Shown: one piece after another, positions 28,869-39,863 of the stretch
Layout of the letters: each line of letters begins with the position of its first letter
Numbering within the stretch: position 1 is the stretch's first letter
Assembly: GCA_025360815.1 (NCBI GenBank)
Contig: JANYBL010000035.1
Span: 1-64,000 of the forward strand
Direction of reading: 5' to 3'
Length of the DNA: 64,000 bases
Source of the DNA: Burkholderiales bacterium
GTDB lineage: Bacteria > Pseudomonadota > Gammaproteobacteria > Burkholderiales > Usitatibacteraceae
Translations under genes and position numbers: made by a program
Notes under the pieces: generated by a model
The model's database searches: none
The model's input: only the letters and a program-made list of their open reading frames with translations
Told to the model about the DNA's origin: nothing

Positions 28869-30488
28869 TTACTTAACAATGGGGGCAGTTTCAAAGGTGT
28901 GATACGGCACCGGGGACGGCAAATGTGTCCACTCCAACGACTCCGCACCTTCCCACTGCTTTGCTTCAGCTTTCGCGCCGGAGCGAATACAGCTCACCAC
29001 ATTCCATACGAACAGCAGCTGGCTAAAACCCAGAATGAACGCGCCGATACTCGAGACCATATTCCACTCGGCAAATTGCAGCGCATAGTCCGGAATACGG
29101 CGCGGCATCCCGGCAAGTCCCAAGAAGTGCTGCGGAAAAAAGGTGATGTTGAATGAAATGGCGGACAACCAGAAATGCCATTTACCAAGTGTTTCGTTGT
29201 ACATGCGGCCGGTAAACTTCGGCAACCAAAAATACACGCCTGCCATCAAACCCCAAATCGCACCGGGAAACAACACGTAATGGAAATGCGCCACCACGTA
29301 ATAGGTGTTGTGAAGCGTGATATCGACTGGAACGACTGCCAGCACAAGGCCTGAGAAGCCGCCTAAGGTAAACATACAGAGGAAGCCAATACAGAACAAC
29401 ATCGGTGTTTCAAAGCTAAGAGAGCCGCGCCACATGGTGGCGATCCAGTTGAAAATTTTCACTCCAGTCGGCACGGCGATGAGCATCGTTGCGTACATAA
29501 AGAATAACTGTCCCTGCGCAGGCATGCCCACCGTAAACATGTGGTGCCCCCATACGATAAACGACAACAAGGCGATTGAGGCGGTTGCATAAACCATTGA
29601 GGCATAACCAAACAGTGGCTTACGCGAAAAGGTCGGGATGATCTGCGAAACAATGCCGAAGGCGGGCAGGATCAAGATATAAACCTCGGGATGGCCGAAG
29701 AACCAGAAAATATGCATAAACATTGTTGGGTCACCACCACCCGCAGCGTTAAAAAACGAGGTGCCGAAATGCCTATCTGTCAGCAACATCGTGATCGCAC
29801 CTGCCAATACAGGCATCACAGCGATCATCAAATAAGCCGTGATGAGCCACGTCCAGCAGAACATGGGCATCTTCATCAGGGTCATACCGGGTGCGCGCAG
29901 GTTCAGCAGTGTCGTGATGATGTTGATCGAACCCATGATTGAGGATGCACCCAAAATATGAATCGCCAGAATCGTCATGTCCACACCCAAGCCACCTTGG
30001 ATGGAGAGCGGGGGGTACAGCGTCCAGCCCGAGCCCGCAGCGCCTCCAGGCACCGCAAAAGAGGCAAACAACAAGATGGCGGCAGGTATCATCAACCAGA
30101 ACGACCAGTTGTTCATCCGCGGGAAAGCCATATCGGCAGCACCAATTTGCATCGGGATCAGCCAGTTGGCGAAGCCGGTGAAGGCTGGCATCACTGCACC
30201 AAAAATCATAATGAGCGCGTGGACAGTTGTGAGCGAATTAAAGACTTCAGGCTGAACAATTTGTAAACCCGGCTGAAACAGTTCGGCGCGAATCAACAGC
30301 GCCATGCCGCCACCGACGAAGAACATGAATAGCGAAAACCAAAGGTACATGGAGCCGATATCTTTGTGGTTGGTCGTCGTGAAAATACGCGTCCAGCTAC
30401 CGGGGCCATGATCGTGGGCATCGGCGTGTGCTTCGTTGTGGGTGTCGTGGTGGGAAGTTGCGTCGTCGAGTGTCGTTGTGCTTGCCAT
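28869..30488 (-). CDS. ctaD: Cytochrome c oxidase subunit I
   Basis: FWFFGHPEVYILILPAFGIVSQII; HNTYYVVAHFHYVLFPGA. Confidence 0.97.
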   Translation of the reverse strand: MASTTTLDDATSHHDTHNEAHADAHDHGPGSWTRIFTTTNHKDIGSMYLWFSLFMFFVGGGMALLIRAELFQPGLQIVQPEVFNSLTTVHALIMIFGAVMPAFTGFANWLIPMQIGAADMAFPRMNNWSFWLMIPAAILLFASFAVPGGAAGSGWTLYPPLSIQGGLGVDMTILAIHILGASSIMGSINIITTLLNLRAPGMTLMKMPMFCWTWLITAYLMIAVMPVLAGAITMLLTDRHFGTSFFNAAGGGDPTMFMHIFWFFGHPEVYILILPAFGIVSQIIPTFSRKPLFGYASMVYATASIALLSFIVWGHHMFTVGMPAQGQLFFMYATMLIAVPTGVKIFNWIATMWRGSLSFETPMLFCIGFLCMFTLGGFSGLVLAVVPVDITLHNTYYVVAHFHYVLFPGAIWGLMAGVYFWLPKFTGRMYNETLGKWHFWLSAISFNITFFPQHFLGLAGMPRRIPDYALQFAEWNMVSSIGAFILGFSQLLFVWNVVSCIRSGAKAEAKQWEGAESLEWTHLPSPVPYHTFETAPIVK

Positions 30489-30610
30489 GTAGATCTCCTG
30501 AGTACAGCTTTCTGACTTTGCCAACACGCCGAACCATATCGAGGTGTTGCTTTAAATCAACTTAACTTATCTTAATTTTAAAATATGCAACGGAGAAAAC
30601 TCAAACAGCG

Positions 30611-31840
30611 TTATGATTTTCTCAGTGCTTTAATATCACTGGGCTGCACAATCTTGCCGGTATTGTTTTCCCATGAGTTTCGGGTGTAGCTAATCACCGC
30701 TGCAAGCTCGCTATCGCTCAAACGCGCAAATGAAACCATTGCCGTGCCGGGCCGGCCATTGAGCAGTACGCCAATTTGACCATCAGCTGCGCCCTGAACG
30801 ACTTTGGAGCCGCTCAGCGGCGGAAACGCCGGCGGCATGCCCTTACCGGTCGCTTGGTGACAGGCAACGCAGTTTGCCGCATATATCTTGCCGCCGATTT
30901 GTTTCGCTTCTGCCATAGTAAATTTTTTGTTTGAATCTTCGGTCACTGCGGCTAGTGCGGCTGTTACAGCGGCAGTAGCGGGTGTCGTTCCGAATTTGAC
31001 TTTTGAGTCTTCAATCCATTTGGCGTAGTCGGATTCGGATTTAACGATCACGGTAATCGGCATGTAGCCGTGCAACTTGCCGCAAATTTGGCTACATTGC
31101 CCTTTAAACGTGCCAACTTCGCTTGCTTTGAACCAAACGTCTTTAATGAAGCCAGGGATCCCATATTGGTTTACGCCCAATTGCGGCACGTACCAGCCGT
31201 GTATCACGTCGTTTGAAGTAATGAGCAGGCGTACACGTTTGCCCACTGGAACGACCAGAGGATTGTCAACTTCAAGCAAGTAATCTTTGCCCTTTGGCTC
31301 TGTTGCCTGCGCGCCGGGTTGCCCGATTTGCGCCCATGGTGTGGCCAAATTGGAATAATAGCCAATATCTTCCGCGCTGTAATCGTAACGCCATCCCCAC
31401 TGATAGCCAGTGACTTTAACGGTCATGTCGGGGTTAGTTGTATCTTTCATGTCGAGGACTGTTTTGGTGGCGGGAATCGCCATCGCGATCAAAATAATAA
31501 ATGGAATAATGGTCCAAATAATTTCAATCAGCGTGCTTTCATGGAAATTGACATCAGGTTTTGCGCCTTTCGATTTTCTGAATTTAAAAATCGAATAAAA
31601 CATCATTGAGAACACAACGACAAAAATGACCGCACAGACGATCAAAATATACATGTGCAAGCCGTAGATTTGCTGCGAAATAGGCGTTGCAGGCTGGGGG
31701 ATATTGAAATCGTATCCGGCCCAAGCGCGGCCCGTTAAGCACGCGCCCAAAACACCGATTAATGCATAGACAGCGCTAATCGCTGGTTTTAGCTTACGAA
31801 GTTGGAAGAAAGTTGCCACGGATAAAATCATTGTTTGCAT
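30611..31840 (-). CDS. ctaC: Cytochrome c oxidase subunit II with C-terminal cytochrome c domain
   Basis: CuA motif GQCSQICGKLHGYMPI; C-terminal heme c motif CVACH. Confidence 0.95.
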   Translation of the reverse strand: MQTMILSVATFFQLRKLKPAISAVYALIGVLGACLTGRAWAGYDFNIPQPATPISQQIYGLHMYILIVCAVIFVVVFSMMFYSIFKFRKSKGAKPDVNFHESTLIEIIWTIIPFIILIAMAIPATKTVLDMKDTTNPDMTVKVTGYQWGWRYDYSAEDIGYYSNLATPWAQIGQPGAQATEPKGKDYLLEVDNPLVVPVGKRVRLLITSNDVIHGWYVPQLGVNQYGIPGFIKDVWFKASEVGTFKGQCSQICGKLHGYMPITVIVKSESDYAKWIEDSKVKFGTTPATAAVTAALAAVTEDSNKKFTMAEAKQIGGKIYAANCVACHQATGKGMPPAFPPLSGSKVVQGAADGQIGVLLNGRPGTAMVSFARLSDSELAAVISYTRNSWENNTGKIVQPSDIKALRKS

Positions 31841-32063
31841 TCTGGATTACCTGCCCTGTTTTAAACCACATTTCGGCCCTATCGTTGCGCGATGCGATGA
31901 CCGCATGACTGCGCTGCTCGTGCCGATCATATTGGGTGCTGTTGAAGACTTTTCACCCTCATTTTACCTGTTTGTGCATACGTTGCGCTCAAGTAACTTG
32001 AACAACGCTTGAAAGTAATTATTTTGTTATTTCAATAACCGCTTACTTCTATATGCCTGTTGC

Positions 32064-32537
32064 TTATATTCGGCTAAATAGTGCCTGCAATTGTTTTGTC
32101 AATTGCTTTTGTTCCTCAGTCGCAAAGTGCTTGCCGACAATAACCGTCCTACCTGCATACCGGAGCTGCAGTTGCAAGCGACCAACAACATTGACCGCTT
32201 CAAATGTTGCCCAGTGCTTGTTTCCTTCCAGCACCGTGTTGCCGCCCGCACACCGCTGCTCCCACTTGAAATTTGTTTCGCCGACGGTAAGCATTTCGTA
32301 ATCGTCATCATGTTGAGCAATGACGCGGAATGCATAGCAAACCAGCGCAATTTCAAGTCCTGCAAACGGCAAAATAAGCCACGCGCCCATTGCGAAGGCG
32401 GCAACTGCCACCAGCAGTGTTGTCGTCGCCATTAAGGCGAGCCACAGTGATCTGCCTGCAGATGTTAACGAACGATTCGGCTTTGCAAACAGAGTAAAAG
32501 TGTCTGCTGCCGAATCATTCTGTTCGCTGATTACCAT
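32064..32537 (-). CDS. DUF2244-like integral membrane protein
   Basis: Two TM segments SLWLALMATTTLLVAVAAFAMGAWLILPFAGLEIALV; position next to ctaC. Confidence 0.7.
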   Translation of the reverse strand: MVISEQNDSAADTFTLFAKPNRSLTSAGRSLWLALMATTTLLVAVAAFAMGAWLILPFAGLEIALVCYAFRVIAQHDDDYEMLTVGETNFKWEQRCAGGNTVLEGNKHWATFEAVNVVGRLQLQLRYAGRTVIVGKHFATEEQKQLTKQLQALFSRI

Positions 32538-32845
32538 GTTAACGATGCCGATTGGACATTACCTTGGTGAATATTAAATGCTCGGCAGATGTCGCATTAA
32601 TCACGTCTGGACATCGGAGCGGTGTACAAAACACGCGATAGATCCAGCGCTGACCCAACAATCTCAACTACAACCTAAATTTTATCGCAGCAAGGCACGG
32701 CGTGGCAAGAAAACCTTATCGACAACGCGAGGTTCAGAGGAAACATGCTCTAAAAATTGACCTACGTCGGTTTAAGATGGGGTTTGCACCTCAAATTAGG
32801 GCTGCCCCTTAGCGGACGACGAACATCAGTCTCTCGACGACTTCT

Positions 32846-33085
32846 TTAATGCTGGTTAGGGCTTGGTGTGCCGCCCACCACACGTTGCTCGTTGTCGTCG
32901 AGCAAAGGCTGCTCGAGCGCGTCGTCGCCCTCAATGGCTTTGCCGACAATACTGTAGGCATCTGAAGCCCATGCGCCCAAATCGATCATTTTGCAGCGTT
33001 CGCTGCAAAAAGGGCGCCATTTGTTGGCGGTAGTGTAGCCACTAAGGGTGTGGCATTGAGGGCAACGTACTTGAAGAGATGACAT
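32846..33085 (-). CDS. yacG: DNA gyrase inhibitor YacG
   Basis: [41 protein letters not shown]. Confidence 0.93.
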   Translation of the reverse strand: MSSLQVRCPQCHTLSGYTTANKWRPFCSERCKMIDLGAWASDAYSIVGKAIEGDDALEQPLLDDNEQRVVGGTPSPNQH

Positions 33086-33120
33086 AAAGTGAACAAGAAT
33101 TGGGGGAGAAACGATAGAAA

Positions 33121-33876
33121 TTAGAGATTGCAGTAGGTGAGGTCGAATTCAACATCTTGTTCATAAAGCTTGGTGCGCTGCACACTGCCGGGCAAAATAA
33201 AACGAATATTGAGTGCATATTTGTTTGCGCTGATCTCAGGAACGCAAGGCGTGTCGCGCAAAATAGTCAGCCTGAGCATGTGTGCCGAACGCTCCATTGG
33301 CATCTGCTGAAAAATGCCGGCGTATGCAATTAGAGGCATTGATTTGCCGCTCTCGCGCAGTACTCGCAGCACAATCCTGAGTGCTGACGCGATACCATTT
33401 AACGGCTTAAGCCATGTTTCCAAATCGGCCCGCCGGCTTGCTTCATCGCGATGTAGCCAGTGATGGTACGAAGGCAAATCAAATTCGCAAACGCCGCCGG
33501 GAATGCCGGCCCGCTGCTTGATCGTCATAAGCCATTCGTTTTCGCGCAAATGCTGGCCGGTTTTGCCGGAGGCTTGTAACAGATCGGCAAAGGCAGCTTC
33601 GATTTCAGCAACGACGGCATCAAGCTTTTCTTCAGAAATTGCTGGATTGTTGCGCAGTGCTTCTAAAAACAAACGCTGGCGGTCAAGCTCTTGTAACAGG
33701 TCGGATTTCAAATCGCCACGACTCGAAACCTCAAGGATCTCAAAAATGCTGGTCAGCGCCGCTTGGTGATCAAGTGGCGAATGCTGCGCAATAAAGAACG
33801 CGACCCGATCAAAAAGGTCCTCAAGCCGCAGCAGCGTGCGGATGCGTTCATTGAGCGGATATTCGTAAATAATCAA
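33121..33876 (-). CDS. zapD: Cell division protein ZapD
   Basis: [39 protein letters not shown]. Confidence 0.93.
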   Translation of the reverse strand: MIIYEYPLNERIRTLLRLEDLFDRVAFFIAQHSPLDHQAALTSIFEILEVSSRGDLKSDLLQELDRQRLFLEALRNNPAISEEKLDAVVAEIEAAFADLLQASGKTGQHLRENEWLMTIKQRAGIPGGVCEFDLPSYHHWLHRDEASRRADLETWLKPLNGIASALRIVLRVLRESGKSMPLIAYAGIFQQMPMERSAHMLRLTILRDTPCVPEISANKYALNIRFILPGSVQRTKLYEQDVEFDLTYCNL

Positions 33877-33924
33877 AAAAACGACTCCAAATTAGCCTTG
33901 AATTGTGACGCATTGTCGAATGCT

Positions 33925-34638
33925 TTACAAATAAGCTTCATTTTTGGCGGGCAATTTTATGCTGGCACGGGCCGACGCCGACGCAAGGTACCGCTGGTGC
34001 AATTGGTCAACTGCAGATTCCAAATGCTCGACTGACTTGTAATTTAAAATTACATCATCGGCAAGCTGTAGGCGTACGGCGCGCGGAATTTGCGTGGCAA
34101 TAATCAGGCTCACGTCATCCGACGACATTACGCCGGTGGAGAGGTTATTCATCGAGCGCCCCATTACCCGCGCAATTTGCACCGATTGAGGGCAATCAAT
34201 TGCTACCGTTCTCATCACTATTTGGCGATACGCTAGTGATTCAAACAGTAAAGGCGCTATCAGCAGCAAATAAGGGCACGGAGAAGCAGTGTTGACGCGA
34301 TGAATTTGAATTTGGCGGTCAATTTCGTCGCGAATGGCAGGATGCAAAATCGCTTCTAAACGCAACCTTTCTAGGGGGGCATTGAAAACGCGGTTGCGCA
34401 TTGTGGCGCGATTCAAACTGCCATCAACGCTGATTACAGTGTCGCCAAAAGCGGAACGAATCTGACCGATAGCCACCCCTCCTGACGCGGTAAGGGCATG
34501 TGCAATTACATCGGCATCAATGACGCCAACATTTCTTTGCGCAAAATATTCGGCAACCGTTGATTTGCCGCAACCAATTCCGCCAGTTAATCCAACCACA
34601 AATGGCGTTGCGTGGCTAGAAATTGCTTTGGCATGCAT
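33925..34638 (-). CDS. coaE: Dephospho-CoA kinase
   Basis: VGLTGGIGCGKSTVAEYFA; synteny with pilD. Confidence 0.95.
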   Translation of the reverse strand: MHAKAISSHATPFVVGLTGGIGCGKSTVAEYFAQRNVGVIDADVIAHALTASGGVAIGQIRSAFGDTVISVDGSLNRATMRNRVFNAPLERLRLEAILHPAIRDEIDRQIQIHRVNTASPCPYLLLIAPLLFESLAYRQIVMRTVAIDCPQSVQIARVMGRSMNNLSTGVMSSDDVSLIIATQIPRAVRLQLADDVILNYKSVEHLESAVDQLHQRYLASASARASIKLPAKNEAYL

Positions 34639-34657
34639 TGTTCAGATTGATCAGAGA

Positions 34658-35581
34658 TCACACAATGCCACGGCCAAGGTACCAAGCCGTCAGTGGCTGC
34701 CCCCAAATGAGAGCAATAAACCCTGCAACCGCCAAATAGGGTCCGAAGGGCAATTTGGCACCTTTATCACGGCCCTGGACGATAATGCCGACAATGCCAA
34801 TCACAGTGCCGACTGCGGCAGAAAGCAATATTACCAACGGCAACATTTGCCAGCCAAGCCACGCGCCAATGGCAGCGAGCAGCTTAAAATCGCCATAGCC
34901 CATACCATCTTTGCCAGTCATGAGCTTAAAGCCCCAGAAGACTAACCACAAGATAAGATACCCGGCCACGCAACCAACGACAGCTTCCGATAAAGGGACA
35001 ATTGCGCTGCCAATATTAATGACCAATCCCATCCACATGAGCGGCAACGTGATGTCATCCGGCAGCAAGGTTGTGTCGGCATCAATGAAGGTAAGCGCAA
35101 TCAAAGCCCAAACAAAAACAATGGCAAACAAAGCAAGCCACGTAACGCCAAAATGCCAAGCCATAAACCCCGTCAGCGTGCCTGTCAATACTTCGACCAG
35201 CGGGTAGCGAATACTAATAGCGGTGCCACAGCCAGAACATTTCCCGCGTAAAAACGCATAACTCAAGATTGGAATGTTCTCCATCGCGGTAATCTTATGG
35301 CCGCAGGCGGGGCAGCTGGAACGTGGTACGACCAGATTGTATTTAGGTTTTGGCGTCAGTCTCTGGCCAACAATCTGCGTGTCTTGCGTCGCGCTTTTTT
35401 CAACCTCTCCGACTTGATCAGGGTATAAAAATTCGGTGCACTGCTCCCGCCATTCCGACTCCATCATCTTCGGCAGTCGATGAATGACGACGTTGAGAAA
35501 GCTGCCTACCATGAGCCCAAAAACGATTGCCGTACCGATGTAAAACCAAGGAAAAGCGCGGAAGGTGTCAAATAAGTCCAT
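34658..35581 (-). CDS. pilD: Prepilin peptidase/N-methyltransferase
   Basis: GSFLNVVIHRLP; SCPACGHKI...CSGCGTAISIRYPLVE; GMGYGDFKLLAAIGAWLG. Confidence 0.96.
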   Translation of the reverse strand: MDLFDTFRAFPWFYIGTAIVFGLMVGSFLNVVIHRLPKMMESEWREQCTEFLYPDQVGEVEKSATQDTQIVGQRLTPKPKYNLVVPRSSCPACGHKITAMENIPILSYAFLRGKCSGCGTAISIRYPLVEVLTGTLTGFMAWHFGVTWLALFAIVFVWALIALTFIDADTTLLPDDITLPLMWMGLVINIGSAIVPLSEAVVGCVAGYLILWLVFWGFKLMTGKDGMGYGDFKLLAAIGAWLGWQMLPLVILLSAAVGTVIGIVGIIVQGRDKGAKLPFGPYLAVAGFIALIWGQPLTAWYLGRGIV

Positions 35582-35661
35582 GGATTAGGTTTGCCACGCA
35601 AAGTGTAAAGGCCGCCCCAGCAGTCGATTGCCTGAAAGTATGCAAATATCAGCAGCCCTAA

Positions 35662-36897
35662 TCATCCGACAACGGCGCCCAGCTTGAAGATCGGCAGGTA
35701 AAGCGCAACCACAAGGCCACCGATAACCGTACCCAACACCACCATAATCATCGGCTCCATCAAGCTGGCCAACGCATCGACGGCATCGTCAACCTCACGT
35801 TCAAAAAAGTCTGCCACCTTACTCAACATGCCATCGAGTGCGCCAGATTCCTCACCAATGGCTGTCATTTGCAACACCATATTGGGGAACACATTAGTAT
35901 TTTGCATCGATACAGTCAGGCTAGAGCCAGTGCTGACCTCAGATTGAATCTTCTTGGTCGCATTGTAATAAACGCGATTGCCTGCCGCGCCCGCTACCGA
36001 ATCAAGCGCTTCAACCAGCGGTACGCCAGCCGCAAACATCGTTGACAACGTCCGAGTCCAGCGCGCAATGGTCGCCTTTCGAACCATATCGCCGACAACG
36101 GGCAGCTTCAGCATCATTCGGTCGCGCAAGAACTGAAGTTTTTCGCTTCGTCTGAGTGCGTTGGAGATGAAATAGCTCGCTCCGAAAATCGAAATAGCTA
36201 ATAGCCACCAATAGGCCACAAAAAGCTCTGAAATTTGCATAACAATGAGTGTCGGTGTCGGTAGCGTTGCCCCGAACGATTTGAACAATTCCTTAAACTG
36301 CGGAACCACAAAAATCATAATCACTGCCGTCACGACGAACGCGACCACCAAAATCGAGATAGGATAAAACAAGGCCTTTTTGATTTTGCCCTTGATCGCC
36401 ATTATTTTTTCTTGATAAGTGGCCAATCGATCCAGTAGCGCATCCAAGATACCGGCCTGCTCGCCAGCAGCAACTAAATTGCAATATAAGATATCGAAGT
36501 AAAGAGGATATTTTCGGAACGCTTGAGAGAGGCTTGAGCCGGTTTCGACTTCGGTCTTAATATCGAGGAGGAGTTTGGTGACCGACGGGTTGCTATGCCC
36601 CTTTGCAACGATATCAAATGCCTGAAGAAGTGGTACGCCCGCTTTCATCATCGTCGCCAATTGTCGCGTGAAAAAGGCAATATCGTCTGGCTTTATTTTC
36701 TTGCCGCCGCGGCCGGATACTTTTTTTACCTTGGGGCCAACAATGCCCTGCCGGCGTAATGTCGCATTGACAATATTTTCGCCCGATGCGCGCATTTCGC
36801 CTTTGACAATCTTGCCCGATTTGTCCTTACCTTCCCAAACGAAGGTATAAACCTTGACATCTTTTTGCGCTTTGGGTTGCGTCGCTGTCGTAGCCAT
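35662..36897 (-). CDS. pilC: Type IV pilus inner membrane protein PilC
   Basis: FFTRQLATMMKAGVPLLQAFDIV; GEESGALDGML. Confidence 0.95.
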   Translation of the reverse strand: MATTATQPKAQKDVKVYTFVWEGKDKSGKIVKGEMRASGENIVNATLRRQGIVGPKVKKVSGRGGKKIKPDDIAFFTRQLATMMKAGVPLLQAFDIVAKGHSNPSVTKLLLDIKTEVETGSSLSQAFRKYPLYFDILYCNLVAAGEQAGILDALLDRLATYQEKIMAIKGKIKKALFYPISILVVAFVVTAVIMIFVVPQFKELFKSFGATLPTPTLIVMQISELFVAYWWLLAISIFGASYFISNALRRSEKLQFLRDRMMLKLPVVGDMVRKATIARWTRTLSTMFAAGVPLVEALDSVAGAAGNRVYYNATKKIQSEVSTGSSLTVSMQNTNVFPNMVLQMTAIGEESGALDGMLSKVADFFEREVDDAVDALASLMEPMIMVVLGTVIGGLVVALYLPIFKLGAVVG

Positions 36898-37013
36898 TGC
36901 TGCTCCTTAACGGGTGCCGTTGTTACGTTTGATTGCGTTTGCCGGTGCTGGTTTTTACTTCTACTAACAAATGTCAGTTCGTGAGCCTGCAACTTACGGA
37001 TTAAAACTATAGC

Positions 37014-38744
37014 TTACTCATTCGTGACCGATTCAATTTCCTCAAGCGAAGTCAAGCCAGCCTTCACTTTGCGCAATCCTGATTGGCGCAGATCCGAAAC
37101 CCCTTCAATTATCGCCTGATCAGAAATGTCGATCGCAGTACCATTTTTCATAATGATGCGCTGCATCGCTTCAGAGACTGGCATCACCTGATAAATGCCG
37201 CATCGACCCTTATACCCTGAATTTTTACATATGTCGCACCCCACCGCGCCGTACGGTTGCCATGATCCATCGAGCTGCTCCTCGGTGAAGCCAGCGCGCA
37301 GCAAGGCTTCTCGCGGTATGTTAATCGGTCGTTTGCAAGAACAGAGCTTTCGCGCCAAGCGCTGCGCTGTGATCAAAATCACGCTCGTGGCGATATTAAA
37401 CGGCGCAATGCCCATATTCATCAAGCGCGTCAGCGTCGACGGCGCGTCGTTGGTATGCAATGTCGAGAGCACCATATGACCGGTCTGCGCGGCTTTGATG
37501 GCAATTTCGCCAGTATCCATATCGCGAATTTCGCCGACCATAATGATGTCCGGATCTTGGCGCAGAAATGCTTTCAGCGCCACAGCAAATGTCAAGCCAG
37601 CGCGGTCATTCACGTTTACTTGATTGATGCCCGGCAGGTTAATCTCGCACGGGTCTTCGGCGGTCGCGATATTGATGCCAGGCTTGTTCAAAATATTAAG
37701 GCAGGTGTATAAAGATACGGTCTTGCCCGAACCGGTCGGCCCCGTGACTAAGACCATGCCGTATGGTCTTGAGATTGCATGCATCAGCGCCTCGCGTTGT
37801 TCCGGCTCATAGCCAAGCGCCTCGATACCTAGCGTGGCGCTGGAAGGATCCAAAATCCGCATACAAATCTTCTCGCCGAATAGCGTTGGACAAGTAGACA
37901 CCCGAAAATCAATGGCGCGCGTTGCTGATAGCTTCAGTTTCATCCGGCCGTCTTGCGGAACGCGCTTTTCTGAAATGTCGAGACGCGAAACCACTTTGAT
38001 GCGGGAGGCAATTTTTTCTTTGATCGCTAACGGCGGCTGCGCCACATCGTACAAAATGCCGTCCACACGGTAACGAATACGATAAAACTTTTCGTAGGGT
38101 TCAAAGTGAATATCGGATGCGCCGCCGTTGATCGCATCCAACAATACTTTTTGCACATATTTCACGACTGGCGCATCATCGATTTCTTCAACGACGCCGC
38201 CCGATTGGCTCTCATCGACGACGCCCCCGTCATCGCCCAAATCAATGTTTTCAAGCGAAGTCTCATCGCCCGCCATCAGCGTGTCGAGCGCTTTTGCACC
38301 GGTCTCACCAAATCGTTTCAGCAGCAGTGCGAGGCGCTCTTCTTCGACCACCACAGGCTCAACGACCGAGCCGGTCGCGAACTTAAGTTCAGAGAAAATC
38401 TGGTCGTTGGACGGATCGGAGGTGGCGACAAACAGTCGGTTGCCGCGCTTTTGTAGCGGAATAACGCGTTTGGAGCCAATCAGCTTCACGTCTAGCAATG
38501 TGATTGGCAATTGCTCCGGATCAACCGCCAGCAAATCCAGCAACGGCACACCAAAAGTTTGGGCGGCGAACAAAGCCACTTCTTTCGACGAGATTTTCTT
38601 CGAGGCAATCAACTGCTCAATAAATGTAATCCCGGCACGCTTTGCGTCTGCCTGGATGGCCGTCGCGTCCGCTTGGACGAGCCGATTTTGCTGTACCAAC
38701 GCGCGGCCCAGTGGACTGAAAGTAGCGGCGACTGCAGCAGCCAT
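37014..38744 (-). CDS. pilB: Type IV pilus assembly ATPase PilB
   Basis: Walker A GPTGSGKTVSLYTCL; QDPDIIMVGEIRD; zinc motif CSCKRP...CDICKNSGYKGRCGIYQ. Confidence 0.97.
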   Translation of the reverse strand: MAAAVAATFSPLGRALVQQNRLVQADATAIQADAKRAGITFIEQLIASKKISSKEVALFAAQTFGVPLLDLLAVDPEQLPITLLDVKLIGSKRVIPLQKRGNRLFVATSDPSNDQIFSELKFATGSVVEPVVVEEERLALLLKRFGETGAKALDTLMAGDETSLENIDLGDDGGVVDESQSGGVVEEIDDAPVVKYVQKVLLDAINGGASDIHFEPYEKFYRIRYRVDGILYDVAQPPLAIKEKIASRIKVVSRLDISEKRVPQDGRMKLKLSATRAIDFRVSTCPTLFGEKICMRILDPSSATLGIEALGYEPEQREALMHAISRPYGMVLVTGPTGSGKTVSLYTCLNILNKPGINIATAEDPCEINLPGINQVNVNDRAGLTFAVALKAFLRQDPDIIMVGEIRDMDTGEIAIKAAQTGHMVLSTLHTNDAPSTLTRLMNMGIAPFNIATSVILITAQRLARKLCSCKRPINIPREALLRAGFTEEQLDGSWQPYGAVGCDICKNSGYKGRCGIYQVMPVSEAMQRIIMKNGTAIDISDQAIIEGVSDLRQSGLRKVKAGLTSLEEIESVTNE

Positions 38745-38881
38745 AAAAGAAGCCTTCGAGTAACCTTATAAACCTGAGGGTAACCATGAGTCAGGAAAGC
38801 GGCGCACTGAGAACCCTCAAAATCTTGTGCGAACATAGAAACTACATCATGCTCTTACAGTAACATATTGTAAAGGTTGAC

Positions 38882-39478
38882 TTATTTTACTTCCAGCTGC
38901 TTTTCCAGTGCGGCCAAAAAAGCCGGCGACTCTGGATTCACGCTGCTGCCGAAACTTTGCACTGTCTGGCCATCGCGGCCAATCACATACTTATGAAAAT
39001 TCCATTTCGGACGTTGTCCCGTGGCTTTGAACAAGGCTTCGTGCAGCGGATTCACCTTCACCCCTTCTGCTTCGACGACGAATGTTTTTTCCATCATCGG
39101 AAATTTCACTTTGTACGTGCGTTCACAAAAATCCGCGACTTCCGCGTTTGAGCCGGGCTCTTGCTTACCGAAGTCATTCGCGGGAAAGCCCACGACGACC
39201 AAGCCTTTTTCTTTGTATTTTTCGTAAATCGCCTGTAAACCCTTGTATTGTTCGGTGAATCCGCAATAGCTCGCTGTATTCACGACCACAACGACTTTGC
39301 CCGCATACTGGCAAAAATTCAGCGGCTGGCCTTGCAAAGATTTAAATTTTTGATCCAATAGGGCGGGGCATCCCTGCGAAGCCTGCGCTGTTGGTGCTGA
39401 GGCGGCATCGCTGTTGGGCGCTGCTGCCATGATAGCAACGGCTGTTGTGACTGCGGCGGCGGATAAAAAGTAATGCAT
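38882..39478 (-). CDS. Glutathione peroxidase family protein (exported)
   Basis: VVVNTASYCGFTEQYKGLQAIYEKYKEKGLVVVGFPANDFGKQEPG; signal peptide-like N-terminus. Confidence 0.93.
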   Translation of the reverse strand: MHYFLSAAAVTTAVAIMAAAPNSDAASAPTAQASQGCPALLDQKFKSLQGQPLNFCQYAGKVVVVVNTASYCGFTEQYKGLQAIYEKYKEKGLVVVGFPANDFGKQEPGSNAEVADFCERTYKVKFPMMEKTFVVEAEGVKVNPLHEALFKATGQRPKWNFHKYVIGRDGQTVQSFGSSVNPESPAFLAALEKQLEVK

Positions 39479-39863
39479 GTGTCGTCCTTGTGCATTGTAA
39501 GAATGGAGTAAGGCGGTGGCGCTAACCATAGCGGTCGAGATAAGGCTAAGACAGCCGCCGCGCGGGGCCTCAAAGAATGCAGGCTTGGTTAGTGTAATCC
39601 ACCCGCGAGCGCTACGCCGAATTCGCATTGCAAATGCAAACAAAATGCGGAAAACGAGATATAGAGCAACATAACGGCTTAATCTGGCAATGGTGGTCGC
39701 TCAGAGGCAAAATCTGCCCCCCCGTTTGTTAAGCGTTGGTTAGCGCAAGAGAATCGCCTCCCAAGGCGGCGCTTCGGGTAAAGCAACGCAGGCCCGCTGT
39801 TATAATTATTTGGTTTTCTTGTCTACCACTTGCCGTTACGTTCTTTGATTACACTATACTGCT

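Noticed and set aside
38128-38763. 211-codon ORF antisense to pilB
   Set aside because: Low-complexity Ser-rich shadow of the pilB reading frame
1469-39728. Shared 12-mer CCCCCCCGTTTG at 1469 and 39717
   Set aside because: Two copies of a homopolymer-containing word is too weak to call a repeat family
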